Assembly (NCBI GenBank): GCA_020848735.1
Contig: JADLHO010000117.1
Span: 1 to 43,922, forward strand
Length of the DNA: 43,922 nucleotides
Source of the DNA: Planctomycetota bacterium
Lineage (GTDB): Bacteria; Planctomycetota; UBA1135; UBA2386
Direction: 5' to 3'
Made by a program: the position numbers and the translations under genes. Below, in pieces: positions 25,854 to 36,465 of the stretch. Under the pieces are notes generated by a model. That model was not told the DNA's origin, did not search any database, and worked only from the letters and a program-made list of their open reading frames with translations. Every line of letters starts with the position of its first letter. The first letter of the stretch is position 1.

Positions 25854-25942
25854 GCGCGCGGGAGGTTACCCCGCCCGCGTGAAGCGCGGCCGGGCGTGCT
25901 TGGTGGCCGGCCCCCGCGGCATATCCTGCGCTCCGCCTCACG

Positions 25943-27326
<1,384 letters not shown>

Positions 27327-27331
<5 letters not shown>

Positions 27332-27348
27332 GGCTCCGCCCGCTCAGC
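27327..27348. terminator. Hairpin containing both stop codons of a convergent gene pair
   Basis: GCTGAG (27327-27332) pairs with CTCAGC (27343-27348). The sdaA TGA lies in the left arm and the complementary-strand TGA of the DUF4384-like gene in the right arm, the same arrangement as at 11557-11577. Confidence 0.45.
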
Positions 27349-28177
27349 GGCCGGTGCTCGGTGCGGGCGCGGGACCGATCGACGGCGGATCGGCCGTCGT
27401 CGGCGCCGGCTTCGTCGGGTCGACGACGCCCGGCATGACCCCATCGAGCGGACCCAGGCGCCCCTGGAGCTGCTTCTGCGCCTCCTCGACGGAGAGCGGC
27501 TCCTCCGGCAGCGGGGTCACGACCCGCATCGCCTTCATCCAGACGCCCGGGCGGCCGGGCACGGCGACCATCTCGCCGTCGTGCTCGAGCCCGGCCTGCT
27601 CGGAGCAGAGCTTCAGCAGCTCGTGCGCGATCGCGTTGCGGGGCGGCACCGCCGCCATGCCCTCGTTGGGCGCATAGGTCGCACACTGACGGCGGCCGGG
27701 GAATGCGGCGTTGCCCATCTGCCGGAAGCGCTGCATCGCGCTCGCGAGATCGGGTAGGGGCTGCTTCGACGCGATGACGAAGAACGTGGTCACGCCGACG
27801 CCGTCGCCGACGTGCCAGACGATGTCCTGTTGCTCGTAGCGTCCCGGCAGCTCATGCGTGCCGGCGGCGAGCGGGTTCGTCGTCAGCACGCTCTTCAGGC
27901 GCGAGCTCGGCCACAGCGCGATGTTCCCGCGCAGCATGTCCCAGCTCGCGACGTAGACGTGCAGCGGAGACTCGAGTTCGACCGAGAGACGCACCGGGAA
28001 GTCGGCGGGCAGCTCGGCGAAGGGCTCCTGTGCCGTCCGCGTGTCGCCGAACTGCCAGCTCACGCGCGGCGCGGGTTCCTGCCGGCTCGCGAGCCAGAAT
28101 CCGAGCAGGCCGACGAGGAGGACTCCCTCGAGGGCGAGCAAACGACGGCGGGGACGACGCGCGGGATCTGCGTTCAC
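27344..28177 (-). CDS. Membrane-anchored protein with DUF4384-like domain
   Basis: A 277-residue protein with an Arg-rich N-terminus and one membrane segment (about 12-29), then an extracytoplasmic domain. LSVELESPLHVYVASWDMLRGNIALWPSS, then LPGRYEQQDIVWHV and TTFFVIASKQPLPDL, follow the DUF4384 pattern (a sandwich domain found near caspase-like and kinase proteins). The region 110-215 adds a conserved-looking helix (LASAMQRFRQMG) and two cysteines. The C-terminus (about 245-277) is Pro/Ala/Thr-rich and disordered. It diverges from the small membrane protein gene across 140 bases. Function unknown. Confidence 0.72.
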   Translation of the reverse strand: MNADPARRPRRRLLALEGVLLVGLLGFWLASRQEPAPRVSWQFGDTRTAQEPFAELPADFPVRLSVELESPLHVYVASWDMLRGNIALWPSSRLKSVLTTNPLAAGTHELPGRYEQQDIVWHVGDGVGVTTFFVIASKQPLPDLASAMQRFRQMGNAAFPGRRQCATYAPNEGMAAVPPRNAIAHELLKLCSEQAGLEHDGEMVAVPGRPGVWMKAMRVVTPLPEEPLSVEEAQKQLQGRLGPLDGVMPGVVDPTKPAPTTADPPSIGPAPAPSTGR

Positions 28178-28275
28178 GGTGTGCCCCTTCCCATCGGCAC
28201 TCGGGCGCCGCGGACTCCAGCGCGCGCGGCGAGAAGCACGGCTGCCCGGCGGTCCCGACGAAGCCGGATCGTCTC

Positions 28276-28304
28276 GAAACTTGACAATGCGTCAGAAACA
28301 TGAC
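28276..28304. promoter_or_regulatory. Direct repeat GAAACWTGAC x2 with a -35-like TTGACA, divergent promoter region
   Basis: GAAACTTGAC (28276-28285) and GAAACATGAC (28295-28304) are direct repeats starting 19 bases apart. The first overlaps TTGACA (28281-28286), a perfect -35 hexamer facing the plus-strand gene; the -10 position has only a weak match (CTTCAT). The stretch is markedly richer in A+T than its surroundings. Two copies on about two helical turns suggest a regulator or ECF-type sigma site. Confidence 0.5.
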
Positions 28305-28317
28305 TTCATGTCGCGCC

Positions 28318-28782
28318 ATGTTCGATGCCTGGCGCCATGACGACGATCCCCGACTCCGCGCCGTCCAAGCGGCGCCCTACGCCTTGCCTCGGGGTGCCGC
28401 CGCCCTCGAGCGCCCGCCGCAGCGCTGGCGCAGCTGGGCCCTCTCGGGAGGGGCCCTGCTCGCGACGGCCTGCGGCGGCTTCGCACTCGGTCGCCTCACG
28501 CGGGTCGAGCCCGCCGTCATCGAGCGCGCCCAGGAGGCCGCGCGCTTGAGCGAGGAGGAACTGCTCGCGGTGAGTTCACCGGTGATCCTCGCGGGACGTC
28601 AGGCCCCCGACGATGCCGCCGTCGCGACCGCTCTCGATCGTCTCGCGCGGCGCGCGCTGGAGCTGCCCGGCGAGGAGGGCCGGCAGCTCGCGCGCCGTCT
28701 CCTCGCCGCGCTCGCGAGCGGCGCCCGCTCGCTCGAGCCGCATCGTTCGGCGCTCGAGAAGCGCGCGCGTCGCGGTGCTTGA
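28318..28782 (+). CDS. Small single-pass membrane protein of unknown function
   Basis: A protein of 154 residues with a cytoplasmic N-terminus (about 1-36), one membrane segment (about 37-57, WALSGGALLATACGGFALGRL) and a helical, probably periplasmic part (58-154) with many Ala/Leu/Arg heptad-like stretches. The shape resembles anti-sigma factors and helical periplasmic regulators, but no zinc-binding or other known motif is present and I do not recognise the family. The start at 28318 is preferred over the in-frame ATG at 28300, which lies inside the promoter repeat; transcription from the TTGACA element would leave almost no leader. Confidence 0.65.
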   Translation: MFDAWRHDDDPRLRAVQAAPYALPRGAAALERPPQRWRSWALSGGALLATACGGFALGRLTRVEPAVIERAQEAARLSEEELLAVSSPVILAGRQAPDDAAVATALDRLARRALELPGEEGRQLARRLLAALASGARSLEPHRSALEKRARRGA

Positions 28783-28809
28783 GCGCGGCCCTCACGCACT
28801 CCGCGTCGG

Positions 28810-29553
28810 TCAGCCACCCGTCGGGCGGCGATGCACGCGACCCGGCGAGGCCTGGTCGGTCGGCGTCACGCGGATCACGTCGAGGTTGACGTGTTCGGGC
28901 GCGGCGAGCGCGAAGGCGACGCAGGCGGCGACATCGTCGGCGCTCAGCGCACGCATGCCGGCGTAGACCTTGTTCGCGCGCGCCTCGTCGCCGCGGAAGC
29001 GCACGATGCTGAACTCGGTCTCGACCATGCCCGGGTCGACGCTCGTGACGCGGATGCCCTGCCCCAGGGTCTCGTAGCGCAGTGCCTCGCTGATCGAGCG
29101 GAGGCCGCGCTTGGTCGCGCAGTAGACGCTGCCCCCCTCGTAGGTCTCGTGACCGGCGAGCGAACCGACCATCACCACGTGGCCGTGTCCGCGCTCCACC
29201 ATCGCGGGCAGCACGCGACGCGTGACCTCGAGCACACCGATGAGGTTCGTCTCGATCATCTCGCGCCACGCCTCGCCGGTCGCCTGGGCGATGCGCTCGA
29301 CGCCCCGCGCGAGTCCGGCGTTGTTCACCAGCACGTCGATCGGGCCGTTCGCCTCGATCGCCGCCTCGACGAAGCGCGCGACGGAGTCCGGCTTCGTCAC
29401 GTCGAGCGCGTGGGTGAAGGCGCCGGCCGCCGTGCGCGCGAGGCGCTCGACGCGGCGTGCGCCGAGCGAGAGGCGGTAGCCGTCCGCGGCGAGACGGCGG
29501 GCGATCGCGGCTCCGATCCCGGAGCTCGCGCCGGTGACGACGGCGTGCTTCAT
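28810..29553 (-). CDS. SDR-family oxidoreductase (YdfG/3-hydroxy acid dehydrogenase-like)
   Basis: A 247-residue classical short-chain dehydrogenase. The cofactor motif is TGASSGIG (7-14), NNAG is at 77-80, and the catalytic triad is S131, Y144 and K148. The VTSVDPGMVETEFS segment after the active site matches the YdfG/serine dehydrogenase group, which reduces or oxidises 3-hydroxy acids with NADP. Arg33/Arg34 after beta-2 (GARRVERL) also favours NADP. It starts 19 bases after the TSUP gene stops, so the two are probably in one transcript. Confidence 0.9.
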   Translation of the reverse strand: MKHAVVTGASSGIGAAIARRLAADGYRLSLGARRVERLARTAAGAFTHALDVTKPDSVARFVEAAIEANGPIDVLVNNAGLARGVERIAQATGEAWREMIETNLIGVLEVTRRVLPAMVERGHGHVVMVGSLAGHETYEGGSVYCATKRGLRSISEALRYETLGQGIRVTSVDPGMVETEFSIVRFRGDEARANKVYAGMRALSADDVAACVAFALAAPEHVNLDVIRVTPTDQASPGRVHRRPTGG

Positions 29554-29572
29554 GCGCCGCGATGATCGTCGA

Positions 29573-30334
29573 TCAGGCGCCGCCGATCGACAGCGCGAGT
29601 CGGAAGGCCGTGCGCGCGAGCACGACGACCGCGACGACCAGCACGAAGGCGAGCACGGCGCGGTGGCCGCGGCGCACGGCGAAGACGCTGCCGAGGAAGC
29701 TGCCGACCAAGGCACCCGCGGCGAGCGTGAGCGCCGGTCCCCAGGGGATCGCCCGCGCCGCGGTGAAGCTCGCGATGCTCGTCGCCGACGAGCAGAGGAT
29801 CAGCGCCATCTTGCTCGCGTTGACGCGCACGAGGTCGCGGTCGCCGACGCGCCGCAGCGCCGCGATCGCGAGCAAGCCGACGCCGACCTGGAGGAAGCCC
29901 ATGTGGATCCCGACCGCGACGAAGAGCGCGGTCGCCAGACCCGGCGATGCGGGCTTCGGTGGCGGCGCGCCGCGGCGCTCCCTCACGAGTCCGACGACGA
30001 GGATCGCGATCACGACCAGCAGCGCGAGGTCGTAGACCTGATCGGGCAATTCGATCGCGAACCAGGTGCCGAGCAACGCGCCGGGCAGCGTCGCGAGTCC
30101 GTAGAGGAACGCGCGCGCGGGCACGCGCTGTCGGTGCAGCGCGAAGCCGAGCCAGCCGCCGAGCCCGATCGCGAACGCCGCGGGCCGCATCGCCGCGTTC
30201 GCGGCATCGGGCGCGAGATGCGCGACCAGCTCGAAGCTCAGCAACGCCAGCGCCCCGCCCGCCCCCGCGAGGTTGTTGACGAAGCCCATCACCAGACCGG
30301 TGATGGCGATGAGGGTGATGGCGAGGGGGTCCAC
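29573..30334 (-). CDS. TSUP (TauE/SafE) family membrane permease
   Basis: A 253-residue integral membrane protein with about eight hydrophobic segments in two similar halves. The repeat signature is seen in the N-half (GFVNNLAGAGGALALLSFEL) and in the C-half (GIHMGFLQVGVGLLAIAAL), as in sulfite/sulfonate or small organic-acid exporters of the TauE/SafE family. The start is GTG at 30334. Substrate cannot be told from sequence; the TSUP family handles sulfur compounds and C2 acids. It is followed closely by the SDR gene. Confidence 0.87.
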   Translation of the reverse strand: MDPLAITLIAITGLVMGFVNNLAGAGGALALLSFELVAHLAPDAANAAMRPAAFAIGLGGWLGFALHRQRVPARAFLYGLATLPGALLGTWFAIELPDQVYDLALLVVIAILVVGLVRERRGAPPPKPASPGLATALFVAVGIHMGFLQVGVGLLAIAALRRVGDRDLVRVNASKMALILCSSATSIASFTAARAIPWGPALTLAAGALVGSFLGSVFAVRRGHRAVLAFVLVVAVVVLARTAFRLALSIGGA

Positions 30335-30426
30335 TCGGGTGCCCGGTCAGTGCGGCGCCCGCGCGGCGTCCCGGCGTGTTGCTCGCGATGGCGCCGGATA
30401 CGCCGCGCGCGTTCGCGACCGCGCGC

Positions 30427-31410
30427 TCACCCGAGCAGGTCGGCGACGGCGCTGCGCTCCTCGCTCAGCTCCTTCGTGCTGATCGCGATCTGGGCGCGCG
30501 CGTAGTCGTCGAGCGAGAAGGAGCGGTCGATCTTCCAGTTGCCCTTGCCGTCGGTGTGGCAGGGGTAGCTGCAGACGATGTCATCGGGCAGCTCGTAGGC
30601 GCCTTCGCCCCACACGCAGAGCGACACCGGGTCGTTCGGGCTCGAGACCGAGAACAGCGCGTGCGCGTGGTCGAGCGCGGCGTTGGCCGCGGAGAAGGCC
30701 GAGGAGCTGCCGCGGGCGTCGATCACCGCCTTGCCGCGCTCCTGGACCGTCTTGGTGAAGACGGTCTTGAGCCAGGTCTCGTCGCCGATCACCGCGCGCG
30801 CGGGCTTGCCGGCGATGCGGGCGTTGGTCCAGTCGGGGAACTGCGTGTTGCTGTGGTTGCCCCAGATCGCGACGCGATCGACCTTGGTCCAGTGCTGGCC
30901 CGCCTTGTTCGCGAGCTGGAAGCGCGCGCGGTTCTGGTCGAGCCGCGACATCGCGGTGAAGCGGTCGTTGGGCACGTCCGGGGCCGCGTGCATCGCGATG
31001 AGGCAGTTCGTGTTGCAGGGATTGCCGACGACGATGACGCGCACGTCCGGGCCGGCGTGGTCGTTGATGGCCCGGCCCTGCGTCGTGAAGATCGGCCCGT
31101 TCTCGCGGAGCAGGTCCTTGCGCTCCATGCCCTTGCCGCGCGGCTTCGCGCCGACGAGCAGGCAGACGTCGGCGTCCTTGAAGGCGTCCTTCGGACTGTC
31201 GGTCGCGACGATGCCGTGCAGCAGCGGGAAGGCGCCGTCCTCGAGCTCCATCTGCACACCCTTCAGCGCGGGCAGCGCCGGCGTCACCTCGAGCAGCGAG
31301 AGGATCACCGGGACGTCGGGACCGAAGATCGCGCCGGACGCGATGCGGGGGAGGAGGGCGTAACCGATCTGACCGGCTGCGCCGGTCACGACGACTCGCT
31401 TGGCCTTCAT
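30427..31410 (-). CDS. mdh: Malate dehydrogenase
   Basis: A 327-residue NAD-dependent malate dehydrogenase of the cytosolic/Thermus-like group, catalysing malate to oxaloacetate in the TCA cycle. The Rossmann loop is GAAGQIG (10-16), followed by acidic E41 at the end of beta-2 (NAD preference). Substrate arginines R91 and R97 lie in [14 protein letters not shown]; the catalytic pair is D158 (SRLDQNRA, with R161) and H186 ([11 protein letters not shown]). The start at 31410 is at the beta-1 strand. There is no TCA-cycle neighbour. Confidence 0.95.
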   Translation of the reverse strand: MKAKRVVVTGAAGQIGYALLPRIASGAIFGPDVPVILSLLEVTPALPALKGVQMELEDGAFPLLHGIVATDSPKDAFKDADVCLLVGAKPRGKGMERKDLLRENGPIFTTQGRAINDHAGPDVRVIVVGNPCNTNCLIAMHAAPDVPNDRFTAMSRLDQNRARFQLANKAGQHWTKVDRVAIWGNHSNTQFPDWTNARIAGKPARAVIGDETWLKTVFTKTVQERGKAVIDARGSSSAFSAANAALDHAHALFSVSSPNDPVSLCVWGEGAYELPDDIVCSYPCHTDGKGNWKIDRSFSLDDYARAQIAISTKELSEERSAVADLLG

Positions 31411-31580
31411 GGGGAAGTCTTGGCCTTCTGGGTGGAGGAGGGTTCGGGGCGGCCGACGGACCGGGCCGGCGCGACCGCCGCCGTGAGGGGTGCTCGTGCG
31501 GCTCGCCGCGCGGGCGGCGAGCGCGGCCGATTCGAGCACGCGGCCTGATGCGATCCAAGCGCGCGCGGCGATCGCCGGCG

Positions 31581-31880
31581 TCAGCCTTCGGCGATCACCC
31601 GCTCGGCGACGACCGGCTCGATCAGCTCACGGAACACGCGCTGCCACTCGGGATGGCGTGAACAGATCTCGTAGGCGGCGCGGCTCTCGAAGGCGGAGAA
31701 GAGCACGAGCGTGAAGCCGCCGTTGGGCGTGGCCAGGTTGTGGGTCACCGTCAGGTGGAGCACGCCCGGCAGCGTCTCCACGAGTTCCGCCAACGCTTCC
31801 CGCGCGATGCGCACCCGATCGAGGGGCACGCCCTCCCGCAGGCGGAACAGCTCGACGTGGTGGAGGATCGCGGACTGCAT
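31581..31880 (-). CDS. Dabb (stress-responsive alpha/beta-barrel) domain protein
   Basis: A 99-residue single-domain protein. [14 protein letters not shown] at the N-terminus, [13 protein letters not shown] in the middle and [27 protein letters not shown] follow the Dabb fold (dimeric ferredoxin-like barrel). Members are cytosolic and include stress-induced proteins and a few enzymes. No catalytic residue can be named. It appears to be a single gene between mdh and the DUF2203 gene. Confidence 0.85.
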   Translation of the reverse strand: MQSAILHHVELFRLREGVPLDRVRIAREALAELVETLPGVLHLTVTHNLATPNGGFTLVLFSAFESRAAYEICSRHPEWQRVFRELIEPVVAERVIAEG

Positions 31881-31963
31881 CCGCCCGCAACCATACGCGC
31901 CCGGCCGCGCGCGCAGCCACCGACCTGCGCGCGAGCGCGCAGGTGGTGACCGTCAGACCGCTC

Positions 31964-32407
31964 TCAGGCCGCGGCGTCCTTGCCGGGATTCCGATCGGCG
32001 CTCTCGTTCGCGGGCACCACGCGCAGCGGTCGCCGCGGATCGTCTTCCTCGCCGATCATGTGGCCGTGGGCGATCTGGTCCTCGCCGGCCTGCCAGCAGA
32101 AGACCATCGGACCGCGCTGCGTCCGCCCGGGGATGTGGATCGTGAGCGGCGAGGAACGGAGCACCGTCAATCCCAGGTGCTCGAACTCCGCGAGGGCCTG
32201 ATTCGTCGCCTCGCGATTGCGGAACAGCTCGGACTCGAGGTCCGCGATGCAGTCGCCGAGTCCCTCCGGCGTGTTGCTCGCCTGGAGCTCGTCGAGGGTC
32301 TTGGTCAGCTCGCGGCGCTCACGGCGGCGTTCGTCGATCTCACCCGAGATCGCGCGCAGGAGCGGCAGCAAGCGGGTCGCTTCAGCCAGGTTGTAGCGCG
32401 TTTCCAT
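31964..32407 (-). CDS. DUF2203 family protein
   Basis: A 147-residue protein. The N-terminal YNLAEATRLLPLLRAISGEI helix, a charged coiled region (about 25-80) and the C-terminal RGPMVFCWQAGEDQIAHGHMIGEEDDPRRPL match DUF2203, where a W-x-x-G-E-x-x-I-x-x-x-H segment is typical. Function is unknown. The ATG at 32407 has GGAG seven bases upstream and is preferred to the overlapping GTG at 32410. Confidence 0.8.
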   Translation of the reverse strand: METRYNLAEATRLLPLLRAISGEIDERRRERRELTKTLDELQASNTPEGLGDCIADLESELFRNREATNQALAEFEHLGLTVLRSSPLTIHIPGRTQRGPMVFCWQAGEDQIAHGHMIGEEDDPRRPLRVVPANESADRNPGKDAAA

Positions 32408-32718
32408 CACAGCTCCGGTTCGGCCTCATGGCCTGGAGAGTGCTTGCGGTAGGAGGGCCTCGATCGGGACGGGGAGACGACGGGGGGCGTCCAGCCGTGC
32501 TGGACCGTGGTTGCTTGCCGGAGATCTACGCTCGAGCGAGCCGATCGGAACGGTGCGCGTCACTCTGCGATGCCTCCGGCGCTTCGATTAGCCGCTGTTC
32601 GGCACAGGGTTACGCGAACGTCCGAAGACCTCCGCTTGCGACTCGCCCTGATACGACGGGCTTCGCGGATTTCTCCATCACGGGCGATGAAGTTCTCGCG
32701 CGGCCCGGCGACCCCCCT
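32408..32718. other. Non-coding gap, contains an inverted repeat
   Basis: This 311-base gap separates the DUF2203 start from the stop of the large CRTAC1-like gene. No convincing reading frame or tRNA is seen. It contains GTCCAGC (32489-32495) and GCTGGAC (32499-32505) with a 3-base spacer, which may be the terminator of the large gene or an operator for DUF2203. Base composition towards 32560-32690 is a little less GC-rich than the genes. Confidence 0.5.
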
Positions 32719-35700
32719 TCAACGCGCGACGAACATCGTGCCCGCGCCCTCGACCCCGTGCGTCGTCGTGGTGCCGTCGGGCCAGCGGACCTCGAGTTCG
32801 CCGCGCGAGGCGTTGCCCATGCCGAAGCTCGCGACCGGCGGAGGCGAGCTCAGGTAGCCACCGCTCGCCGCGAGCTCGACGACCTGGGGTGGCAGACCGT
32901 CGAGGCGCAGGGTCAACCGCGCGCCGATCCCCGCGGGATTCGCGGCGCTGCCGCGCAGGCGCACCGCGAGCCAACGCCCTTCGCCCTGGGCGTTGCGCAG
33001 CACGCGCAGGGGGCCGTCGTTGGTCGTCACGACGAGGTCCGGTCGCAGGTCCGCGTCGAGGTCGGCGATCGCGAGCGCGCGGGCGTCCTCGGGCACGATC
33101 AGGCCCGACTCGCGCGCAGCGGCCGCCACCAGCCCCGCCGGCGTGTTCCAGAGGAGGCAGCCGAGACCGCCCGCCATCCGGCCGGTCTCCGGCTCGGGAT
33201 GGAAGAAGTTCTGCGCGAGGGCGAGATCCGCACGCCCATCGCCGTCGAGATCGCCGATCGCGACGCCGAAGGCCGGCGCGAGCTGTGCGATCCGCGGCAG
33301 CGGCACCGCGGTGAAGCGACCGTTCCCGTCGTTCCGCCAGAGCACGTGGGCGAGCTGCGTCGCGAAGAGCCCGCGGGCGCCATCGAGCGCGCTCTCTCCA
33401 TAGATCTCGGTCAGCGACGCGCGCGCGAAGCGGTCGTAGGTCTCGAAGCGCTCCGCGAGCATCGGGATCGCGCGGCTGCTGCACGAGCGGCCGCGCACCG
33501 GCAGGAGCCGCTCGCCCTCGTACTTCGCCTCGACGACGTCGAAGGTGCCGTTGTCGTCGAAGTCGGCCGCGAAGAGGCGCGCGGGGTGCTCCGGCGAGGC
33601 CTTGTACTTCGTGTTCAGACCCGTGTTGGTCGCGACGTAGTCGAGATCGCCGTCGGCGTCGAGGTCGCCCCCGGCGATGCCGTTCCACCAGCCTGGTTGC
33701 GCGGCGAAGCCCGCCGCCTCGCTGCGATCCTCGAAGCGGCCGTCGCCCGAGTTCCGGAGGTACCGCACGGGCTGCCAATGCGCGGTCACCAGCAGATCGG
33801 GCAGCCCGTCGCCGTCGACGTCCGACCACAGCGCGCCGGTGACGAGCCCGGCGAGGCGCAGCGAGGGGATCGCGGTCTCGATCACGTCGACGAGCTTGCC
33901 GCCGTCGTTGCGGTAGAGGCGGCTGATCGGGGACTCCGGATAGCGACCCGGGACGACGCGCCCGCCGACGAAGAGGTCGAGATCGCCGTCGCGGTCCCAG
34001 TCGGCCGCGGCCGCGACGCTGCCGCTGTCGGCGAAGGCCGGCGCGAGCGCGTCGGGCGCGGCGTCGAACTCGCCGTTCCCGCGGTTCAGGTACGCGCGGT
34101 CCCTGAACGACGCGTCCCCGGGCTTCGCCTCGTTGCCGCCGCTGACCACGAAGAGGTCGAGATCGCCGTCGAGGTCGAGGTCGAGGAACACGGCACCGAG
34201 GTCCTCGTGGACACCGTCGCGCTCCCAGGGACCGCCCATGCGCACGTAGCCGGAGTCGCGCACGAGGAAGAGCGCGCCGCCCTGCCCGCGGGCGCCGCCG
34301 ACGAAGACGTCGTCGTGACCGTCCCCATCGACATCGCCGAACGCCAACCCGGGGCCGAGCTGGGAGTGCCGGTGCGGCGCGAGCGGCTGGCTCGCGTAGT
34401 CGTCGAAGGGCGTCTCGACGTGGCGCCGGTGCAGACCGCTCGCGTCGGCGAACTCCACGAAGCGCGGCGCCGGTTCGGGTGCCGCCTCCTCCTGGATGGT
34501 CGCGGTCGCCGGCTCCGCGATCACGAGCAGCCGGTCCGCCTCGAGCCCCTCGAAGACCTGCACCGCGCCGCGTGGCCAGCGCAGCTCGAGGCGGTCGATC
34601 CGCGTCGCCGCGCCGAGTCCGAGGTGGACGAGCGGGTCGTGCGACGAGAGGTAGCCGCCGCCGGGCGTGAGGAGGCGCTCGATGCGCTTGCCGCCGGCGA
34701 AGACGCTGAGGCGGGCGCCGATGCCGAAGGAGTTGCGGTCGCGACCGACGAGCCGGACCAGTGCCGCGTGGCGGTCGCGCCCCGTGCGGTTCTCGTAGAT
34801 CGCCACCGGCGCGTTCTGATTGCCCACGACGACGTCGAGATCGCCGTCGCGGTCGAGATCGACGAGCGACGCGCCCTGGCTGACCGCCTCGAGGTCGAGG
34901 CCCCATTCCGCCGCGCGGTCGGTGAAGTGCGGCGGTTCGCCGGGCGGCAGGCCGTCGTTGCGCAGCGCGAGGTTCTTCTCGGGAACGGCCGGCAGGTTCG
35001 CCGCGAGGGCGATCGCCTCATCGCGCTTGCCCGCGGCCCAGAGCGCCGAGAAGCGCGCCTTCGCGTCGGGGTCGTTGTCGAAGCGGGGGATGCCGTTCGT
35101 CGCGAAGAGGTCGACGTGCCCGTCCGCGTCGAGGTCGCCGAACTTCACGGTCCAGGTCCAGTCGGTCTTGGCCACGCCCGCGAGCTGACCGGCCTCGAGG
35201 AAGCGCCCGGTGCCCGTGTTCATGAAGAGCGCGTTGCGCATCACCTGCGGCGGGCGGCCGTGCTCGAGGAACCAGCCGCGGTCACCCATGTCGCCCATGA
35301 GGACCTTCGCGGCGTAGTGCGTCCGCATCGCCATGTCCGCGACGCAGAAGTCGAAGCGGCCGTCGCCGTCGACGTCGGCCGCGTCGCTCCCCATGCCGAA
35401 GTACGCGAGCTGCGGCAGCGCCGTCGCGGTGATGTCCTCGAAGGTGCCGTCGCCACGGTTGCGGTACAGCACGTCGGGCGACTCGAGGTCGTTCGCGACG
35501 TAGAGGTCGAGCCGACCGTCGCCGTCGTGGTCCCACCAGGTCGCCGAGAGCCCCATGCCCTGATCCGCGATGCCGGCCTCGCGCGTCACGTCGCTGAAGC
35601 GCGCCCCGTCGTTGCGCAGCAGGCGATCCGCCTGACCCGCGAAGAAGAGCCGCCCCCCGAACTCCAGCAGGTGGTCCTCGTAGCCCGGCGGCACCGTGAG

Positions 35701-36465
35701 CCCCTTGCCGTGCTCGTCCGGCACGAGCGAGGGCATCGGGGGAGTGAGTTCGCGCAGCGTCTTCGTCATGCTCGCGGGCAGGCTGACCTTCGCGAGGAGT
35801 TCGGGCAGCAGCGACTGCAGGAAGACGCGGTTGTTCAGCAGATAGACGTCGAGGTCGCCGTCGTTGTCGTAGTCGGCGAAGGCCGGGTAGAAGCACGCGC
35901 CGGTGAAGTCGAGGCCGAAGCGCCGAGCGCACTCCTCGAACGCGAGGTTGCCGAGGTTGCGATAGAGCAGGTTCGGCGACTCGAGGTTGCACACGTAGAT
36001 GTCGAGCTTGCCGTCGCCATCGACGTCGACGATCGCGCAGCCGCTGCCCCAGGCATCCCCGCCGCCGACGCCGGAGCGCTCGGTCACGTCCTCGAAGCGG
36101 AACGGCGCGGTCTGGCGGTAGAGGTGGTTCGGACCGTCCTGCGAGACCACGTAGAGATCCGGCAGCCCGTCGCCGTCGAGGTCACCGGTCGCGAGGCCGG
36201 CCCCGTCGTAGACGTAGGGCAGCACGTGCTCGCTCTTCAGCGTGTTGCCCGCCGTGACGCCGCAGTCGGCCGGGGCGTGGAGCACGAAGCGCGTCGCGTC
36301 GCCGGCGTCGCGTGCGCGCAGCTCGCCGAGAGCCAGCGCGCCGGCGCGCAGCTGGCGTGAGCGACCGTTCACGCCGCCGCCCTGCGGAGCCGGGTTCTCG
36401 TCGCCGCAGGCGGTCAGGAGCGAGACGACGATGGCGACGAACGCGACGGCGCGAGGTCGGTGCAT
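32719..36465 (-). CDS. Giant FG-GAP/VCBS lipoprotein with two CRTAC1-like modules (tandem ASPIC/UnbV)
   Basis: A 1248-residue protein. The signal peptide ends in a lipobox, SLLTAC (residues about 15-20), so it is a lipoprotein; the start at 36465 is the one that places this signal correctly. The body is a string of calcium-binding-type propeller repeats, DxDxDGxxD (for example DLDGDGLPDLYVV, DVDGDGKLDIYV). It consists of two complete units: the first ends in an ASPIC/UnbV domain at about 555-660 (NSFGIGARLSVFAGG to RLELRWPRG), and the second ends in another at about 1150-1248 (NPAGIGARLTLRLDG to ELEVRWPDG). It probably acts at the outer surface in binding or matrix assembly. No enzyme residues are recognisable. 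Confidence 0.9.
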   Translation of the reverse strand: MHRPRAVAFVAIVVSLLTACGDENPAPQGGGVNGRSRQLRAGALALGELRARDAGDATRFVLHAPADCGVTAGNTLKSEHVLPYVYDGAGLATGDLDGDGLPDLYVVSQDGPNHLYRQTAPFRFEDVTERSGVGGGDAWGSGCAIVDVDGDGKLDIYVCNLESPNLLYRNLGNLAFEECARRFGLDFTGACFYPAFADYDNDGDLDVYLLNNRVFLQSLLPELLAKVSLPASMTKTLRELTPPMPSLVPDEHGKGLTVPPGYEDHLLEFGGRLFFAGQADRLLRNDGARFSDVTREAGIADQGMGLSATWWDHDGDGRLDLYVANDLESPDVLYRNRGDGTFEDITATALPQLAYFGMGSDAADVDGDGRFDFCVADMAMRTHYAAKVLMGDMGDRGWFLEHGRPPQVMRNALFMNTGTGRFLEAGQLAGVAKTDWTWTVKFGDLDADGHVDLFATNGIPRFDNDPDAKARFSALWAAGKRDEAIALAANLPAVPEKNLALRNDGLPPGEPPHFTDRAAEWGLDLEAVSQGASLVDLDRDGDLDVVVGNQNAPVAIYENRTGRDRHAALVRLVGRDRNSFGIGARLSVFAGGKRIERLLTPGGGYLSSHDPLVHLGLGAATRIDRLELRWPRGAVQVFEGLEADRLLVIAEPATATIQEEAAPEPAPRFVEFADASGLHRRHVETPFDDYASQPLAPHRHSQLGPGLAFGDVDGDGHDDVFVGGARGQGGALFLVRDSGYVRMGGPWERDGVHEDLGAVFLDLDLDGDLDLFVVSGGNEAKPGDASFRDRAYLNRGNGEFDAAPDALAPAFADSGSVAAAADWDRDGDLDLFVGGRVVPGRYPESPISRLYRNDGGKLVDVIETAIPSLRLAGLVTGALWSDVDGDGLPDLLVTAHWQPVRYLRNSGDGRFEDRSEAAGFAAQPGWWNGIAGGDLDADGDLDYVATNTGLNTKYKASPEHPARLFAADFDDNGTFDVVEAKYEGERLLPVRGRSCSSRAIPMLAERFETYDRFARASLTEIYGESALDGARGLFATQLAHVLWRNDGNGRFTAVPLPRIAQLAPAFGVAIGDLDGDGRADLALAQNFFHPEPETGRMAGGLGCLLWNTPAGLVAAAARESGLIVPEDARALAIADLDADLRPDLVVTTNDGPLRVLRNAQGEGRWLAVRLRGSAANPAGIGARLTLRLDGLPPQVVELAASGGYLSSPPPVASFGMGNASRGELEVRWPDGTTTTHGVEGAGTMFVAR

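Noticed and set aside
32502..32516. TGGACC...TTGC string resembling a -24/-12 promoter
   Set aside because: The GG to GC spacing is nine rather than ten bases, and no plus-strand gene follows.
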